Virus record (IMG/VR): IMGVR_UViG_3300043434_000833
Span: 1 to 64,000 of that record
From: a virus
Strand: one strand, 5' to 3'
DNA length: 64,000 bases
The position numbers and the translations under genes are program-made. Position 1 is the stretch's first letter, and each line of letters opens with the position of its first letter. This document shows, piece by piece, positions 42,307 through 51,361 of the stretch. The notes beneath the pieces were generated by a model, which saw only the letters and a program-made list of their open reading frames with translations, ran no database searches and was not told where the DNA came from.

Positions 42307-42922
42307 TAGTTATTATTTTAAAAAAAATCTCAGCAATTTGTTTATGTCCCTCAATACCAAAATGTGAATCCATAATTACATTATCCGTCTCGTCACTTAT
42401 ATTGGTACATCCCATATCCCTTAATTGTTGAATTGTTGTTATTTGTTTATTTTGAGTTAAATTACTTTCTTCACCACACCAAAAATATAACTTAAATTTT
42501 TTACATTTTGAGTAGTTAATCATTAATTTTTCCCAACTGTAAACTTCATCGGCCCATTTAATTGATTCCCTATCTTCTATTACGTTATTCCAAAACCAAC
42601 CTTTATTTGGGTATTGATTTATAAATTGATTATTCGTAACAGTTCTAAATTTAGTTAATAGAGCCCAACATACAATCACAACGTCACCACCATCTATAAA
42701 ATTAGAGTTGTCACAAAAATCTTGAAATATTTGATAATTAGAATTACCTCCTTTGGCCAAATTCTTCACTTCGTACCCCATTTTTTTAGATAAAATGTTT
42801 GGCCAAGATTCAAATATAAATTCATTCTTTAACCTTAAAAACCTATTTACATTACTATCGAATGGTGAGTTGGTGTCATAATCCGAAGTGAAACTATCAC
42901 CAAATGTCCAAAGTGTATTCAT
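42299..42922 (-). CDS. SGNH hydrolase-like protein (GDS variant C)
   Basis: Block I MNTLWTFGDSFTSDYD (Ser10) and block V DSHFGIEGHKQIAEIFF (Asp-x-His). It is closely similar to the proteins at 29072 and 41554, showing local duplication. The start overlaps the SEKTFKP-family gene upstream by one base (TTAATATAATG). Confidence 0.75.
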   Translation of the reverse strand: MNTLWTFGDSFTSDYDTNSPFDSNVNRFLRLKNEFIFESWPNILSKKMGYEVKNLAKGGNSNYQIFQDFCDNSNFIDGGDVVIVCWALLTKFRTVTNNQFINQYPNKGWFWNNVIEDRESIKWADEVYSWEKLMINYSKCKKFKLYFWCGEESNLTQNKQITTIQQLRDMGCTNISDETDNVIMDSHFGIEGHKQIAEIFFKIITNE

Positions 42923-44196
42923 TATATTAAGGATTCAAAAAATAGATAATCTTCGTCAACAATCTTTAATATATTGATGACTCTTTGTTTATTGTCAATA
43001 AACCTTTCTTTATTCTTTTTATAAAAATCGATTATGATTTGCTTATTTTCTGATAATCTTTTTATTTCGTTCACAAACATTTCAATACGTTTTCTTTGGT
43101 TTGGTTCGTCGTCGTAACTATGGTCTATAACATCGTCATAAAAATCCAAACCATATTTTAATTTAACCATTTTAATGTGATTATGAGTGGATAATATTAA
43201 TGGGATTTGATAATAATAAAACGGTTTAAATGTTTTTTCCGAAATATGAATGTTATTGTTCACATCTAAAAACATCGACTCGGTTATGATGTTAATGTAT
43301 GTGTTTTCATAATTTTTTGGGTATTCTGGTGTGTGCATCCATATTGGAAAATCTTTATTGTTGACTTCACTAAATTCATTAAACCAATCTTTCTCAATTT
43401 CGTAATCACTTTTCTTAAAATGTAAATTATAAAAATATAACATTTCGTCATTTAACATATCAATATCCTCTTTAGAAAATAACGGATAGTAATAACTTTC
43501 AAGTGGTTTACAGTCATAACCAGGTACTAATGACCAATTAATATCACTCAATAAATTATATTTTTTTAGGAAACACAATAATCCGTATCTATGTATCTTT
43601 GGTGACTTATTGAATAACTGAAAAAATTTACCTTGTTTATTTGGTTCAAAATCACAACCTCCTACATTCTCTAACACTTTGGTTGAGGAGTGTGGTACAA
43701 ATCGTATCGTATGTACATTTATCTGTGATTTGTATTTTTCTTTGTATTCGGGTAATTTATAATTGTTATTAACTATATAAATTTGCTTTTCATCAATACC
43801 CTTCAACCTAACAAAGTCAAATATCTTTTTGAAACTATCTTCACAATCCGGTTCGTGTTCGGTTAAAAACATAACAAAGAAATTTGAACATTTTAATAAA
43901 CATTCAACTACGTTATTATTAAAAGGTGTAATTCCGTTTTCAAAAAAATCACCAATCATCTCACCTCCGTGATTTATAATGTAATAATACTTTTGAGTTG
44001 GGTTATCGTACACTTCAGACATAGAGCAAGTTCTCTGTCTAAATTTGTCAGTGTATGAAGTGTCATCAATAAAATGTTTGATTAAATTCATTGAGTCACA
44101 AACACGTCTGTTTGGATAACGAAATGTAATATTTGGTATTGGTTCATCAGTGTACTCATCAAAATTATCATACACTAAATTTAAAACTTTCTGCAT
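42922..44196 (-). CDS. SEKTFKP-family protein, 424 aa
   Basis: Member of an expanded family in this window. Seen: N-terminal LNLVYDNFDEYTDEP (5-19); central block FEPNKQGKFFQLFNKSPKIH with RYGLL; and C-terminal HISEKTFKPFYYYQIPLILS followed by DDVIDHSYDDEPNQRKRIEM. The last block is like the nucleotide-binding region of GT10-type fucosyltransferases, so a GT-B glycosyltransferase is the working guess, not shown. The 427-residue size and separate N- and C-terminal halves fit this. Close relatives are at 44196 (C-terminal part) and 50100. Confidence 0.7.
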   Translation of the reverse strand: MQKVLNLVYDNFDEYTDEPIPNITFRYPNRRVCDSMNLIKHFIDDTSYTDKFRQRTCSMSEVYDNPTQKYYYIINHGGEMIGDFFENGITPFNNNVVECLLKCSNFFVMFLTEHEPDCEDSFKKIFDFVRLKGIDEKQIYIVNNNYKLPEYKEKYKSQINVHTIRFVPHSSTKVLENVGGCDFEPNKQGKFFQLFNKSPKIHRYGLLCFLKKYNLLSDINWSLVPGYDCKPLESYYYPLFSKEDIDMLNDEMLYFYNLHFKKSDYEIEKDWFNEFSEVNNKDFPIWMHTPEYPKNYENTYINIITESMFLDVNNNIHISEKTFKPFYYYQIPLILSTHNHIKMVKLKYGLDFYDDVIDHSYDDEPNQRKRIEMFVNEIKRLSENKQIIIDFYKKNKERFIDNKQRVINILKIVDEDYLFFESLI

Positions 44197-46622
44197 TATA
44201 TCAGGTTTTTGAAAAAGTCATAATCTTTATTGATAAAATCTAAAAGATTAATTATTTTTTGTTTATTTTTTTCAAATCTGTCTTGGTTATCTCTATAGAA
44301 CTTAATAAAATTTTCTTTATTATTATTTATTCTTTCAATTTCGTCCGCAATCATCGATAGACGTTTTTTATGGTCAGGTTCGTCGTCATATCCGTGGTTT
44401 ATAATATCGTCGAAGAAATCTAACCCATATAATTCTTTCATTTTTTTAATATGATGTTGGGATGCCACCATAATCGGAAATTGATAGTAAAAAAATGGTT
44501 TAAATGACTTTTCTGATATGTGGATAGTGTTCTTTTGTCTATCAAAAGCCGATTCCGTTGTAATGTTTACATATGAATTGACATAAGATTCAAAACTTTC
44601 AATATGTGTTAATTTTTGTGACAATTCATCTTTGTTACTTTCATTGTACGTGTATATATCTCTTTCATAATCACTCAACTTATAGGTTAGGTTTTGTATA
44701 AAATTAGAATCGATTTTGTCATCATCTAATACATTTTTTAAAAAAATTTCGTCAGTTTTTTCATTTCCCGTTGGGACAAATGACCAATTAATATCATTCA
44801 ATAAATTTTTATTGTTCAACAAGTTTAATATCCCAATCCTATGTGGTTTTAATGATTTATTAAATGTTAAAAAGAATTTACCATATTTGTTAGGTTCGAA
44901 ATAACAACCGCCAGCATCTTTTAAATCTCTAATTTTACAATATAATAAAAAGTTTATTTTATAAACGTTTACGTCACTTTTAAATTTTAATTTGTACTCA
45001 TCTAATTTAGAATTATTATTAATGCAATATACTTTAGATAATGAGATGTTATTTAATTCAAAATATTTTAAAATTTTAACAAACTCATCTTCATTGGTTG
45101 GTTCGTGCTCAGTGATTAATAAAATATAAAAGTTAGGACAAGTTCTTAACATTTCTTTTATATCAGTATTAATCAATTCATTCTCTGACGATTTTAAATT
45201 AAAATCATCATCAACATAGTCAACAATAAACGTTGTTGGTTCGTGATAGTTTATTATATAATAATAATTCTCATTCGGTTTTCTTTTAACCTCATCTAAT
45301 CTACATTTTTTTGTGATAAATTCATCTCTCTCTGTTTGTACAATACAATGATTTAATAGACTGATTCCGTCCGATATTAAAAATTCATTGTTAGCGAAGT
45401 ATGTTTTACCGTTAGATATTGGTGTGTTTGTCGAATCGTCCCATTCGTTATAAACTAAGTTAAAAGTTTTTTTCTTTTTACCGTAATGTATGGTATTTTC
45501 TTTATGTCTTTCTCTCCAAGGGTCTAATGTTATACTGCCTTCCGGAAAATCTAAAATATTAAAATTATATCTATGTCCTAAAAGAAAAACCGACGGTTCG
45601 TCCATTACATCGTATCTAATTTTTTTACCAAATTCATTCTCTATATAATAACCAACTAAACGTGAGAATGAACCATCATATAACTCAACTCCCAATTTAT
45701 AACTCTCACCCATAATAACAATTGGTAGGTGGTAATCAATCGACATATCAACCAATTTACTTGCAATATTTTTTGCTTGGATTTCTCTTGATTTCATTAT
45801 CGAATCGAACAAATCATATCCTAAATCCAATTCATTTACCATATATCTTAGTGCGATGTTATCTCTTGGGTGACAAGGTCCTCCGTCACCCATACCCGCC
45901 TTCATATACGCTTTACCAGTAATTCTATAGTCACTTCTTTCTAAAGCACCGGTTACTACGTCAGTATTAATGTTACCATTTTTTTCCGCCACATCTTGAA
46001 TCATATTCACTAATGACAATTTAGCGGAAATGAATGTATTATAAAATATTTTTATCGATTCAGCCTCATCCCACGTCCCGACTTCAATTCTAACACCCTT
46101 ATTCACAAATGTCTTATAGAACTCAATAAGTTTTTCTGCATCACCATTTGTTTTACCATCTTCAGTGCCAATTATAATCATTTCGGGATTAATCAAATCA
46201 TTTTTAACGGTACCCATAGCAATAAGGTATGGGTTATATATGAAACGATAATTTTTAACCAACGGTATAAACTCTCTTCTTGTTGTACCAGGTAACACTG
46301 TAGATATTAAAACAACTAATTGGTTTTTTGTTGTGTATTGATTGATTTCGGTTAAGACTTCTTTAACTATCGAGTAATCAAAGTCTTTTGGTTCTAAATG
46401 TGATGTTGGTTTACTACCGTCATATTCAGGGTGATGAGGTGTCGGTACTGCTACGAATATCATATCTCTATCTCTACATACTTCCTGAATTGAGTTTGTC
46501 ATCCTAAATCTACATTGTGTAATTGTTCTAACGTCATAACCAACAATGTCGTGACCGTTATCAAACATAACTTCAGCAACGTCTCTACCCAATTTACCTA
46601 TACCAATAAATCCTATTTTCAT
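44196..46622 (-). CDS. fusion: nucleotide-sugar 6-dehydrogenase plus SEKTFKP-family domain, 808 aa
   Basis: Residues 1-about 385 are a UDP-glucose/GDP-mannose dehydrogenase: GIGKLG (7-12), Lys191 in ESIKIFYNTFIS, and the catalytic Cys250 in GGPCHPRDNIALRY (the usual GGSCFPKD altered but with the Cys intact). Residues 386-808 are a full SEKTFKP-family domain: KKTFNLVYNEWDDSTN start, FEPNKYGKFFLTFNKSLKPH block and HISEKSFKPFFYYQFPIMVA at 701-720. The join is in frame. The start is ATG 46620-46622 in an ATGA overlap with the upstream gene; a longer start adds only 6 residues. A combined sugar-oxidising and sugar-transferring enzyme is suggested. Confidence 0.85.
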   Translation of the reverse strand: MKIGFIGIGKLGRDVAEVMFDNGHDIVGYDVRTITQCRFRMTNSIQEVCRDRDMIFVAVPTPHHPEYDGSKPTSHLEPKDFDYSIVKEVLTEINQYTTKNQLVVLISTVLPGTTRREFIPLVKNYRFIYNPYLIAMGTVKNDLINPEMIIIGTEDGKTNGDAEKLIEFYKTFVNKGVRIEVGTWDEAESIKIFYNTFISAKLSLVNMIQDVAEKNGNINTDVVTGALERSDYRITGKAYMKAGMGDGGPCHPRDNIALRYMVNELDLGYDLFDSIMKSREIQAKNIASKLVDMSIDYHLPIVIMGESYKLGVELYDGSFSRLVGYYIENEFGKKIRYDVMDEPSVFLLGHRYNFNILDFPEGSITLDPWRERHKENTIHYGKKKKTFNLVYNEWDDSTNTPISNGKTYFANNEFLISDGISLLNHCIVQTERDEFITKKCRLDEVKRKPNENYYYIINYHEPTTFIVDYVDDDFNLKSSENELINTDIKEMLRTCPNFYILLITEHEPTNEDEFVKILKYFELNNISLSKVYCINNNSKLDEYKLKFKSDVNVYKINFLLYCKIRDLKDAGGCYFEPNKYGKFFLTFNKSLKPHRIGILNLLNNKNLLNDINWSFVPTGNEKTDEIFLKNVLDDDKIDSNFIQNLTYKLSDYERDIYTYNESNKDELSQKLTHIESFESYVNSYVNITTESAFDRQKNTIHISEKSFKPFFYYQFPIMVASQHHIKKMKELYGLDFFDDIINHGYDDEPDHKKRLSMIADEIERINNNKENFIKFYRDNQDRFEKNKQKIINLLDFINKDYDFFKNLI

Positions 46623-47887
46623 TTTACTAATTCCTCCCATATATCGTCAAATATTTTGCTCAAATCTAAATTAATTCCCTCATCATATTTTTCTTTAAAT
46701 AATTTATTATAATGAGTTTGATTAAATTCACACACCTCTTTCATTTGATTCCTAATTTGTGTCAATTCATCTATTGTTTTACCTTCAAATTTTTTTAACT
46801 CATTTACCACCATAAGTGATCTTTTATTCCTATCTGGTTCGTTATCATAACTTTCATCAATCCACTTATCAAAAGTTTTATAACCCATTGATTTTAAATA
46901 TTTTAATGAATTTTGATTACCGTATAAAATGAATGGGTGTCCGACCATTATCGGTTTCCAAATTTTTTCAGAAAAGAACAAAGTATCGTCATCAACCAAT
47001 GATTCAGATAATAATGAAATAAATGTTCTTTCGTAGTCTTCCTTAGTTATGTTACACGCTAAATTGAAGTCTAAATCATATCGTTGGTCAATGATGAATG
47101 GAGCGTTATCCTTTAAATAATTATAGTGTTCAATTTTACATTCAGGGGTCGGTGGATAAATTAAACTATTTAAACTGATTGTACCCTTATGGAATAAATT
47201 TAATTCCAATAAATCCATCAGTAGTGTGATTCTTTGTGGTCTCGGATTCCTATTATATGAGAGAAAAAGAAATTTATTGTCAATTGGTTTGAAATCGACC
47301 ACCTCCACTTCGTCATATGTATTCCAAGGTTCAAAACAATGGATTGGTTTACCCTTAAAACCTAACCCTTTTTGTTTAATAATGTCATCTATTAAAAAAT
47401 TACCACATATATAATATATTGAGTCCGTGGGTAAATTACTATCTTTTCTCCATTTTTCAATAATCTCTAAATCGTAATTTCCTTTTGAACCTGAATATCC
47501 TTCATATAAAAACAACAATAGAATTTTACTTTTACCATTTCTAACATCATCAAGATACTTTGGTGAAATGCACGTAAAACCAATTTCAATGTTATCGGCG
47601 AAAAAACTATATGAATAAACATTAATCACATATAGATGATTATCATTTCCAATATCTGACATTTGTTTATATTCTATTTTTTTAGAATAATGTGGTGTCA
47701 CAATTCCCCTAAACATCTGATTATCAAACATTTCCCCCTGTTCACTAAACACATTCCAATCACCCCACATTAGTGGTCTACTCAGTCTTTTTAATTCATT
47801 AATGTACCAAGTTTTAGACGAGCCATTTGGTCTATAGTAATCAATGATACTGTCCCAATCTTCTAAACTACATATGATTTTATCCAT
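46619..47887 (-). CDS. SEKTFKP-family protein, 422 aa
   Basis: More distant family member. Seen: N-terminal MDKIICSLEDWDSIIDYYRP; central PIDNKFLFLSYNRNPRPQRI; C-terminal FSEKIWKPIMVGHPFILYGN and DKWIDESYDNEPDRNKRSLM. The order of blocks matches the closer relatives at 42922 and 44196. First gene of the long minus-strand run; a candidate host-like promoter lies at 47899-47929. Possibly a glycosyltransferase of GT-B type, not shown. Confidence 0.7.
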   Translation of the reverse strand: MDKIICSLEDWDSIIDYYRPNGSSKTWYINELKRLSRPLMWGDWNVFSEQGEMFDNQMFRGIVTPHYSKKIEYKQMSDIGNDNHLYVINVYSYSFFADNIEIGFTCISPKYLDDVRNGKSKILLLFLYEGYSGSKGNYDLEIIEKWRKDSNLPTDSIYYICGNFLIDDIIKQKGLGFKGKPIHCFEPWNTYDEVEVVDFKPIDNKFLFLSYNRNPRPQRITLLMDLLELNLFHKGTISLNSLIYPPTPECKIEHYNYLKDNAPFIIDQRYDLDFNLACNITKEDYERTFISLLSESLVDDDTLFFSEKIWKPIMVGHPFILYGNQNSLKYLKSMGYKTFDKWIDESYDNEPDRNKRSLMVVNELKKFEGKTIDELTQIRNQMKEVCEFNQTHYNKLFKEKYDEGINLDLSKIFDDIWEELVK

Positions 47888-47898
47888 AATATTATGTT

Positions 47899-47929
47899 AA
47901 AATATAACTAAAAAAAACCATAATAACAA
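47899..47929 (-). promoter_or_regulatory. candidate Bacteroidetes-type promoter, minus strand
   Basis: On the minus strand TTG (complement of 47927-47929) is followed by 20 bases and TATATTTT (complement of 47899-47906), 11 bases before the ATG at 47887. Together with the plus-strand pair at 47930-47960 it makes a compact divergent promoter region. Confidence 0.45.
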
Positions 47930-47960
47930 TTTGTAATTAATAAAATTTTTCGTATATTTT
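47930..47960 (+). promoter_or_regulatory. candidate Bacteroidetes-type promoter, plus strand
   Basis: TTTG (47930-47933), 19 bases, TATATTTT (47953-47960). The ATG of the SDR epimerase gene is only 4 bases later (47965), so the expected start of transcription would fall at or very near the ATG, meaning a leaderless or nearly leaderless mRNA. Confidence 0.5.
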
Positions 47961-47964
47961 AAAT

Positions 47965-48936
47965 ATGAAAATACTAATCACAGGTGGAGCCGGATATCTT
48001 GGTTCCGTTATTACCGGTAAAATGTTAAATGCCGGACACGAAGTAGTTGTTTTGGATAAATTGATATTCAATCAAACATCTTTATTAGTTTACACATCAA
48101 ACCCTAACTTTAAGTTCTTTCACGGAGACGTAAGAAACGAATCTCTTTTAGAAAAACTATGTAATGAGGTTGATGTTGTAATTCCGTTAGCGGCAATTGT
48201 TGGGTTCCCCGCGTGTGATACCGAACCAGAATTGGCTAAAGAAATCAATTTTAAACAGATTTTTAATATAGTTAAATTCACTAAAGGTAAGGACGTAAAA
48301 ATCCTTTATCCAAATACTAATAGTGGATATGGTATTGGTGTTGGTCAAACAGAATGTACTGAAGAATCACCTTTAAATCCTATTTCAATTTATGGAACAA
48401 CCAAATGTTCTGCTGAGAATTTTTTAAAGTCGAGTACCGATGCCATCATATTCAGATTAGCCACGGTGTTCGGTGTTTCACCAAGAATGAGAACCGATTT
48501 ATTAGTTAATGATTTTACATATAAAGCAATCACGGACAAATATATAGTGGTATTTGAAAAGAATTTCAAAAGAAACTTTATTCATATACAAGATGTGGCT
48601 AATGTCTTTTTATTTATGTTAGAAAACTATGACAAGTATAAAGGTGAAATCTTTAATGTAGGTTTGAGTGAGGCGAATTTAAGTAAACAAGAATTGTTAG
48701 AAAAAATACAACAGCACGTTAAGAACTTTGCAGTATCATATAATGACTATTACGAGGATCCTGATAAGAGAGACTACATTGTGTCAAATGCCAAAATTGA
48801 GTCCACTGGTTGGTCTCCTAAGTGGGATATTGATATGGGGATTAGTGAATTGATAATGGCTTACCAAATGATTGTACCAAAAATGGGTGCAGAATTTAGA
48901 AACGGATTTCCGTTAGGATACGCAAACAATATGTAA
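47965..48936 (+). CDS. SDR-type NDP-sugar epimerase/dehydratase
   Basis: Extended SDR: GGAGYLG (residues 7-13), VIPLAAIVG region, NTNSGYG near 116-122, YGTTK active pair (Tyr and Lys in SIYGTTKCSAENFLKS) and RLATVFGVSPRMR. Length 323 is typical. Opens the plus-strand glycan operon that continues with RmlC-like, ThDP and SGNH genes. The most likely substrates are TDP- or UDP-deoxysugars, not resolvable here. Confidence 0.9.
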   Translation: MKILITGGAGYLGSVITGKMLNAGHEVVVLDKLIFNQTSLLVYTSNPNFKFFHGDVRNESLLEKLCNEVDVVIPLAAIVGFPACDTEPELAKEINFKQIFNIVKFTKGKDVKILYPNTNSGYGIGVGQTECTEESPLNPISIYGTTKCSAENFLKSSTDAIIFRLATVFGVSPRMRTDLLVNDFTYKAITDKYIVVFEKNFKRNFIHIQDVANVFLFMLENYDKYKGEIFNVGLSEANLSKQELLEKIQQHVKNFAVSYNDYYEDPDKRDYIVSNAKIESTGWSPKWDIDMGISELIMAYQMIVPKMGAEFRNGFPLGYANNM

Positions 48937-48937
48937 T

Positions 48938-49483
48938 ATGAGTAATAAATGGGATGAGTTTATCGAAACTCCATCAAAAAAATTCGGTTATCAAGTACCT
49001 ACATTTACTCCTTCAATTTTTAGAGAGTATCGAGGGGAAATATTTACCACTTTCCATAGTGAGAATCATCCTGTGATGAGACACATTCATTATGAGAAAT
49101 CTGAAATTAGTATTCACGGTCGATTTTCACGTTCTTACCAAGGAGTATTAAGGGGATTACACTACGATAATAAAACTTGGAAGTTAGTACAAGCCACTGT
49201 AGGAGATATATACTTAGTAGTTTTAGATATGAGACCTCAATCACCCACATATGGGGATTGGGAGTCATTCATCATATCTGAACGTAACAGAGAACAAGTA
49301 TTAGTACCTCCAGGATTTGCCAATGGTCATTATGCATTGACCGATTGTATGTTCCATTATAATCTATTCTATAAAGACGGATATGTCGATGCGGACGAAC
49401 AAGGTGTTGTTAAATGGAATGACCCAGAGTATCAAATGGAATGGCCAACAGATAAACCAACATTACAAAAACGAGACAGATGA
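48938..49483 (+). CDS. dTDP-4-dehydrorhamnose 3,5-epimerase-like (RmlC family) protein
   Basis: RmlC enzymes epimerise C3/C5 of 4-keto-6-deoxy nucleotide sugars, forming precursors of rhamnose and other deoxysugars. Seen: GVLRGLHYDNKTWKLVQATVG (residues 69-89) with catalytic His75, DMRPQSPTYGDWESF, VLVPPGFANGHYAL and HYNLFYKDGYVDADEQGVV (Tyr141 and Tyr145 region). 181 residues matches the family. The start is 1 bp after the stop of the epimerase gene, and the next gene overlaps by 4 bp. Substrate specificity not resolved; non-canonical variants act on other keto-sugars. Confidence 0.9.
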   Translation: MSNKWDEFIETPSKKFGYQVPTFTPSIFREYRGEIFTTFHSENHPVMRHIHYEKSEISIHGRFSRSYQGVLRGLHYDNKTWKLVQATVGDIYLVVLDMRPQSPTYGDWESFIISERNREQVLVPPGFANGHYALTDCMFHYNLFYKDGYVDADEQGVVKWNDPEYQMEWPTDKPTLQKRDR

Positions 49484-50115
49484 TAAAAAATTTAGTAGAC
49501 GAATTACCAATTGTAAACGAACCATTATGGGACAAGGCCGGTTTAGTACAATTTGAAAGAAAAATGGCGGACCATTGGGAGTCCGGTAAAGTAAGAGGAC
49601 CAATACATTTAAGTGGAGGTAACGAAGATGAATTAATTGAGATATTCAGATACGTTAAAAAAAGTGATTGGGTATTCTCAACTTGGAGGTCTCATTATCA
49701 CGCATTATTGAAAGGTGTACCTTCTGAATGGTTAGAGGAGGAAATTCTTGCCGGTCGTTCAATAACAATTGTAAATCAAGAAGAACGTTTCTATTCTTCA
49801 GCAATTGTGGGGGCAATCATACCGATTGCAACAGGAGTTGCATTATCAAATAAAAGAAATGGAACAGACGATAAGGTTTGGTGTTTCATTGGGGATATGG
49901 CATTTGAGACGGGTGGATTTTATGAAATGCACAAATATTCCCAACGTTATAATTTACCAATAAGATTTGTTGTAGAAGATAATGGAGTGTCAACAAATAC
50001 TCCAACCGAAGAAACTTGGAATGGTGTAAAAAGAGATGTACCGTATGACGTTATTTGGTATAATTATAAAAAAGAGTGGCCGCACTACGGAACAGGAAAA
50101 TGGGTGATTTTTTAA
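49480..50115 (+). CDS. minimal thiamine-diphosphate enzyme, PP-domain subunit (E1-alpha-like)
   Basis: ThDP-binding half of a split transketolase/pyruvate-dehydrogenase-E1-like enzyme. Seen: STWRSHYHALLKGVPSEWLE (residues 67-86) as in E1-alpha, and the ThDP pyrophosphate motif IGDMAFETGGFYEMHKYSQR with Gly138-Asp139 and Asn168 about 30 residues later (VVEDNGVSTNTP). At 211 residues it has only the PP domain. The partner with the PYR domain is encoded at 55595, five genes downstream. Likely makes or breaks a C-C bond on a keto-sugar, e.g. adding a two-carbon branch; this is inference. The stop is 16 bp inside the next gene. Confidence 0.8.
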   Translation: MIKNLVDELPIVNEPLWDKAGLVQFERKMADHWESGKVRGPIHLSGGNEDELIEIFRYVKKSDWVFSTWRSHYHALLKGVPSEWLEEEILAGRSITIVNQEERFYSSAIVGAIIPIATGVALSNKRNGTDDKVWCFIGDMAFETGGFYEMHKYSQRYNLPIRFVVEDNGVSTNTPTEETWNGVKRDVPYDVIWYNYKKEWPHYGTGKWVIF

Positions 50116-51359
50116 ATTTAGTTTACGATAATTGGACAGGTGATGGAGACACACATCGTCCTAATATGGAAAATACATTAGGTCGAGACAGATTTAAAAC
50201 TGTTGAGGGTCTTTTTAATTTTTATATGATGTTATTTAAAATTCGAATCAAGAATATTGATGACGTATATAATAACCCTAATGAAAATTTTTATTATTTT
50301 ATTAACGCAAATGGTAATAGTGCACATTACTATACTGAAAGAGATAATATACCATTACCTCAAATAGTGAAGGAATGTTTTTTAAATTGTAAAAATTTTA
50401 ATTTAGTTTTTATTAACGAACACGAATATGAAGACGTATCGTACATTAAATTTATCGATTCAAAATCAAAATCATTAGGTTACGATACTAAACGTATTTA
50501 CGTTATTAATAATGATTCTAAATTAGATGAGTATAAAAAAGAAATTGGCACTGATATAAATGTGTATTCATTAGGATTTCTTTTAAAATTTATTGCCGGA
50601 CACTTAGTTAAACAGAAAATTGAATTTAAACCGGAAAAAGATGGTAAATTCTTTCTTTGTCACAACAGATCACCCAAACCTCATAGATACACTCTATTAG
50701 TCCTTTTGAAAAACTCGGGATTATTAAATGAGGTTGATTGGTCATTGATTATGGGATGGTATAGACAAGAAAATATGAGAAATGGTGATACACATAAAGA
50801 TTTTTATCGTCATTTCTTTAGTCAAGACGATGTTATCCATTATCTACCTGAAATTGAATATTTTAGTAATATTGACATAAAGAAAAGTCATTTTGAGGAG
50901 GATACTTCTTGGTTTACTGCTGGTGATTTACACGATGATTTCGATTGGAAAGATATCTATGAGATAAAATCATTCCAAGAGTCATATGTGAATATTGTTA
51001 CCGAATCTAATTTCTTTAACAGGGCCATTCACATAACTGAAAAGTCAATAAAACCATTTTATTTTTACCAATTTCCATTATTTTTAGCTAGTCCTAATCA
51101 CGTAAAATATTTTAAAGAAAAATATGGATTAGATATGTTTGACGACATAATTGATCATAGTTATGATAGTGAATTAGACGATAAAAAAAGATTAAATCTT
51201 TTTTTTAATGAGATAAAACGTATCTCAGAAAATAAGGATGAATTTATTGAGTTTTATAAAAATAATCAGGATAGGTTTGAAAAAAATAAACAAATAATAA
51301 TTGAGATTGAAAAATCTAAAAAAGATGTGGAATATTTTACATCACTAATAAAAAAATAA
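50100..51359 (+). CDS. SEKTFKP-family protein, 419 aa
   Basis: Close relative of 42922-44196 on the opposite strand. Seen: FLNLVYDNWTGDGDTHRP near the start; FKPEKDGKFFLCHNRSPKPH with RYTLL in the middle; HITEKSIKPFYFYQFPLFLA and DDIIDHSYDSELDDKKRLNL near the end. ATG 50100 is preferred over the in-frame GTG at 50076, which would lengthen the overlap with the ThDP subunit to 40 bp. It ends 2 bp before the SDR-oxygenase fusion gene. Possibly a glycosyltransferase. Confidence 0.75.
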   Translation: MGDFLNLVYDNWTGDGDTHRPNMENTLGRDRFKTVEGLFNFYMMLFKIRIKNIDDVYNNPNENFYYFINANGNSAHYYTERDNIPLPQIVKECFLNCKNFNLVFINEHEYEDVSYIKFIDSKSKSLGYDTKRIYVINNDSKLDEYKKEIGTDINVYSLGFLLKFIAGHLVKQKIEFKPEKDGKFFLCHNRSPKPHRYTLLVLLKNSGLLNEVDWSLIMGWYRQENMRNGDTHKDFYRHFFSQDDVIHYLPEIEYFSNIDIKKSHFEEDTSWFTAGDLHDDFDWKDIYEIKSFQESYVNIVTESNFFNRAIHITEKSIKPFYFYQFPLFLASPNHVKYFKEKYGLDMFDDIIDHSYDSELDDKKRLNLFFNEIKRISENKDEFIEFYKNNQDRFEKNKQIIIEIEKSKKDVEYFTSLIKK

Positions 51360-51361
51360 TA

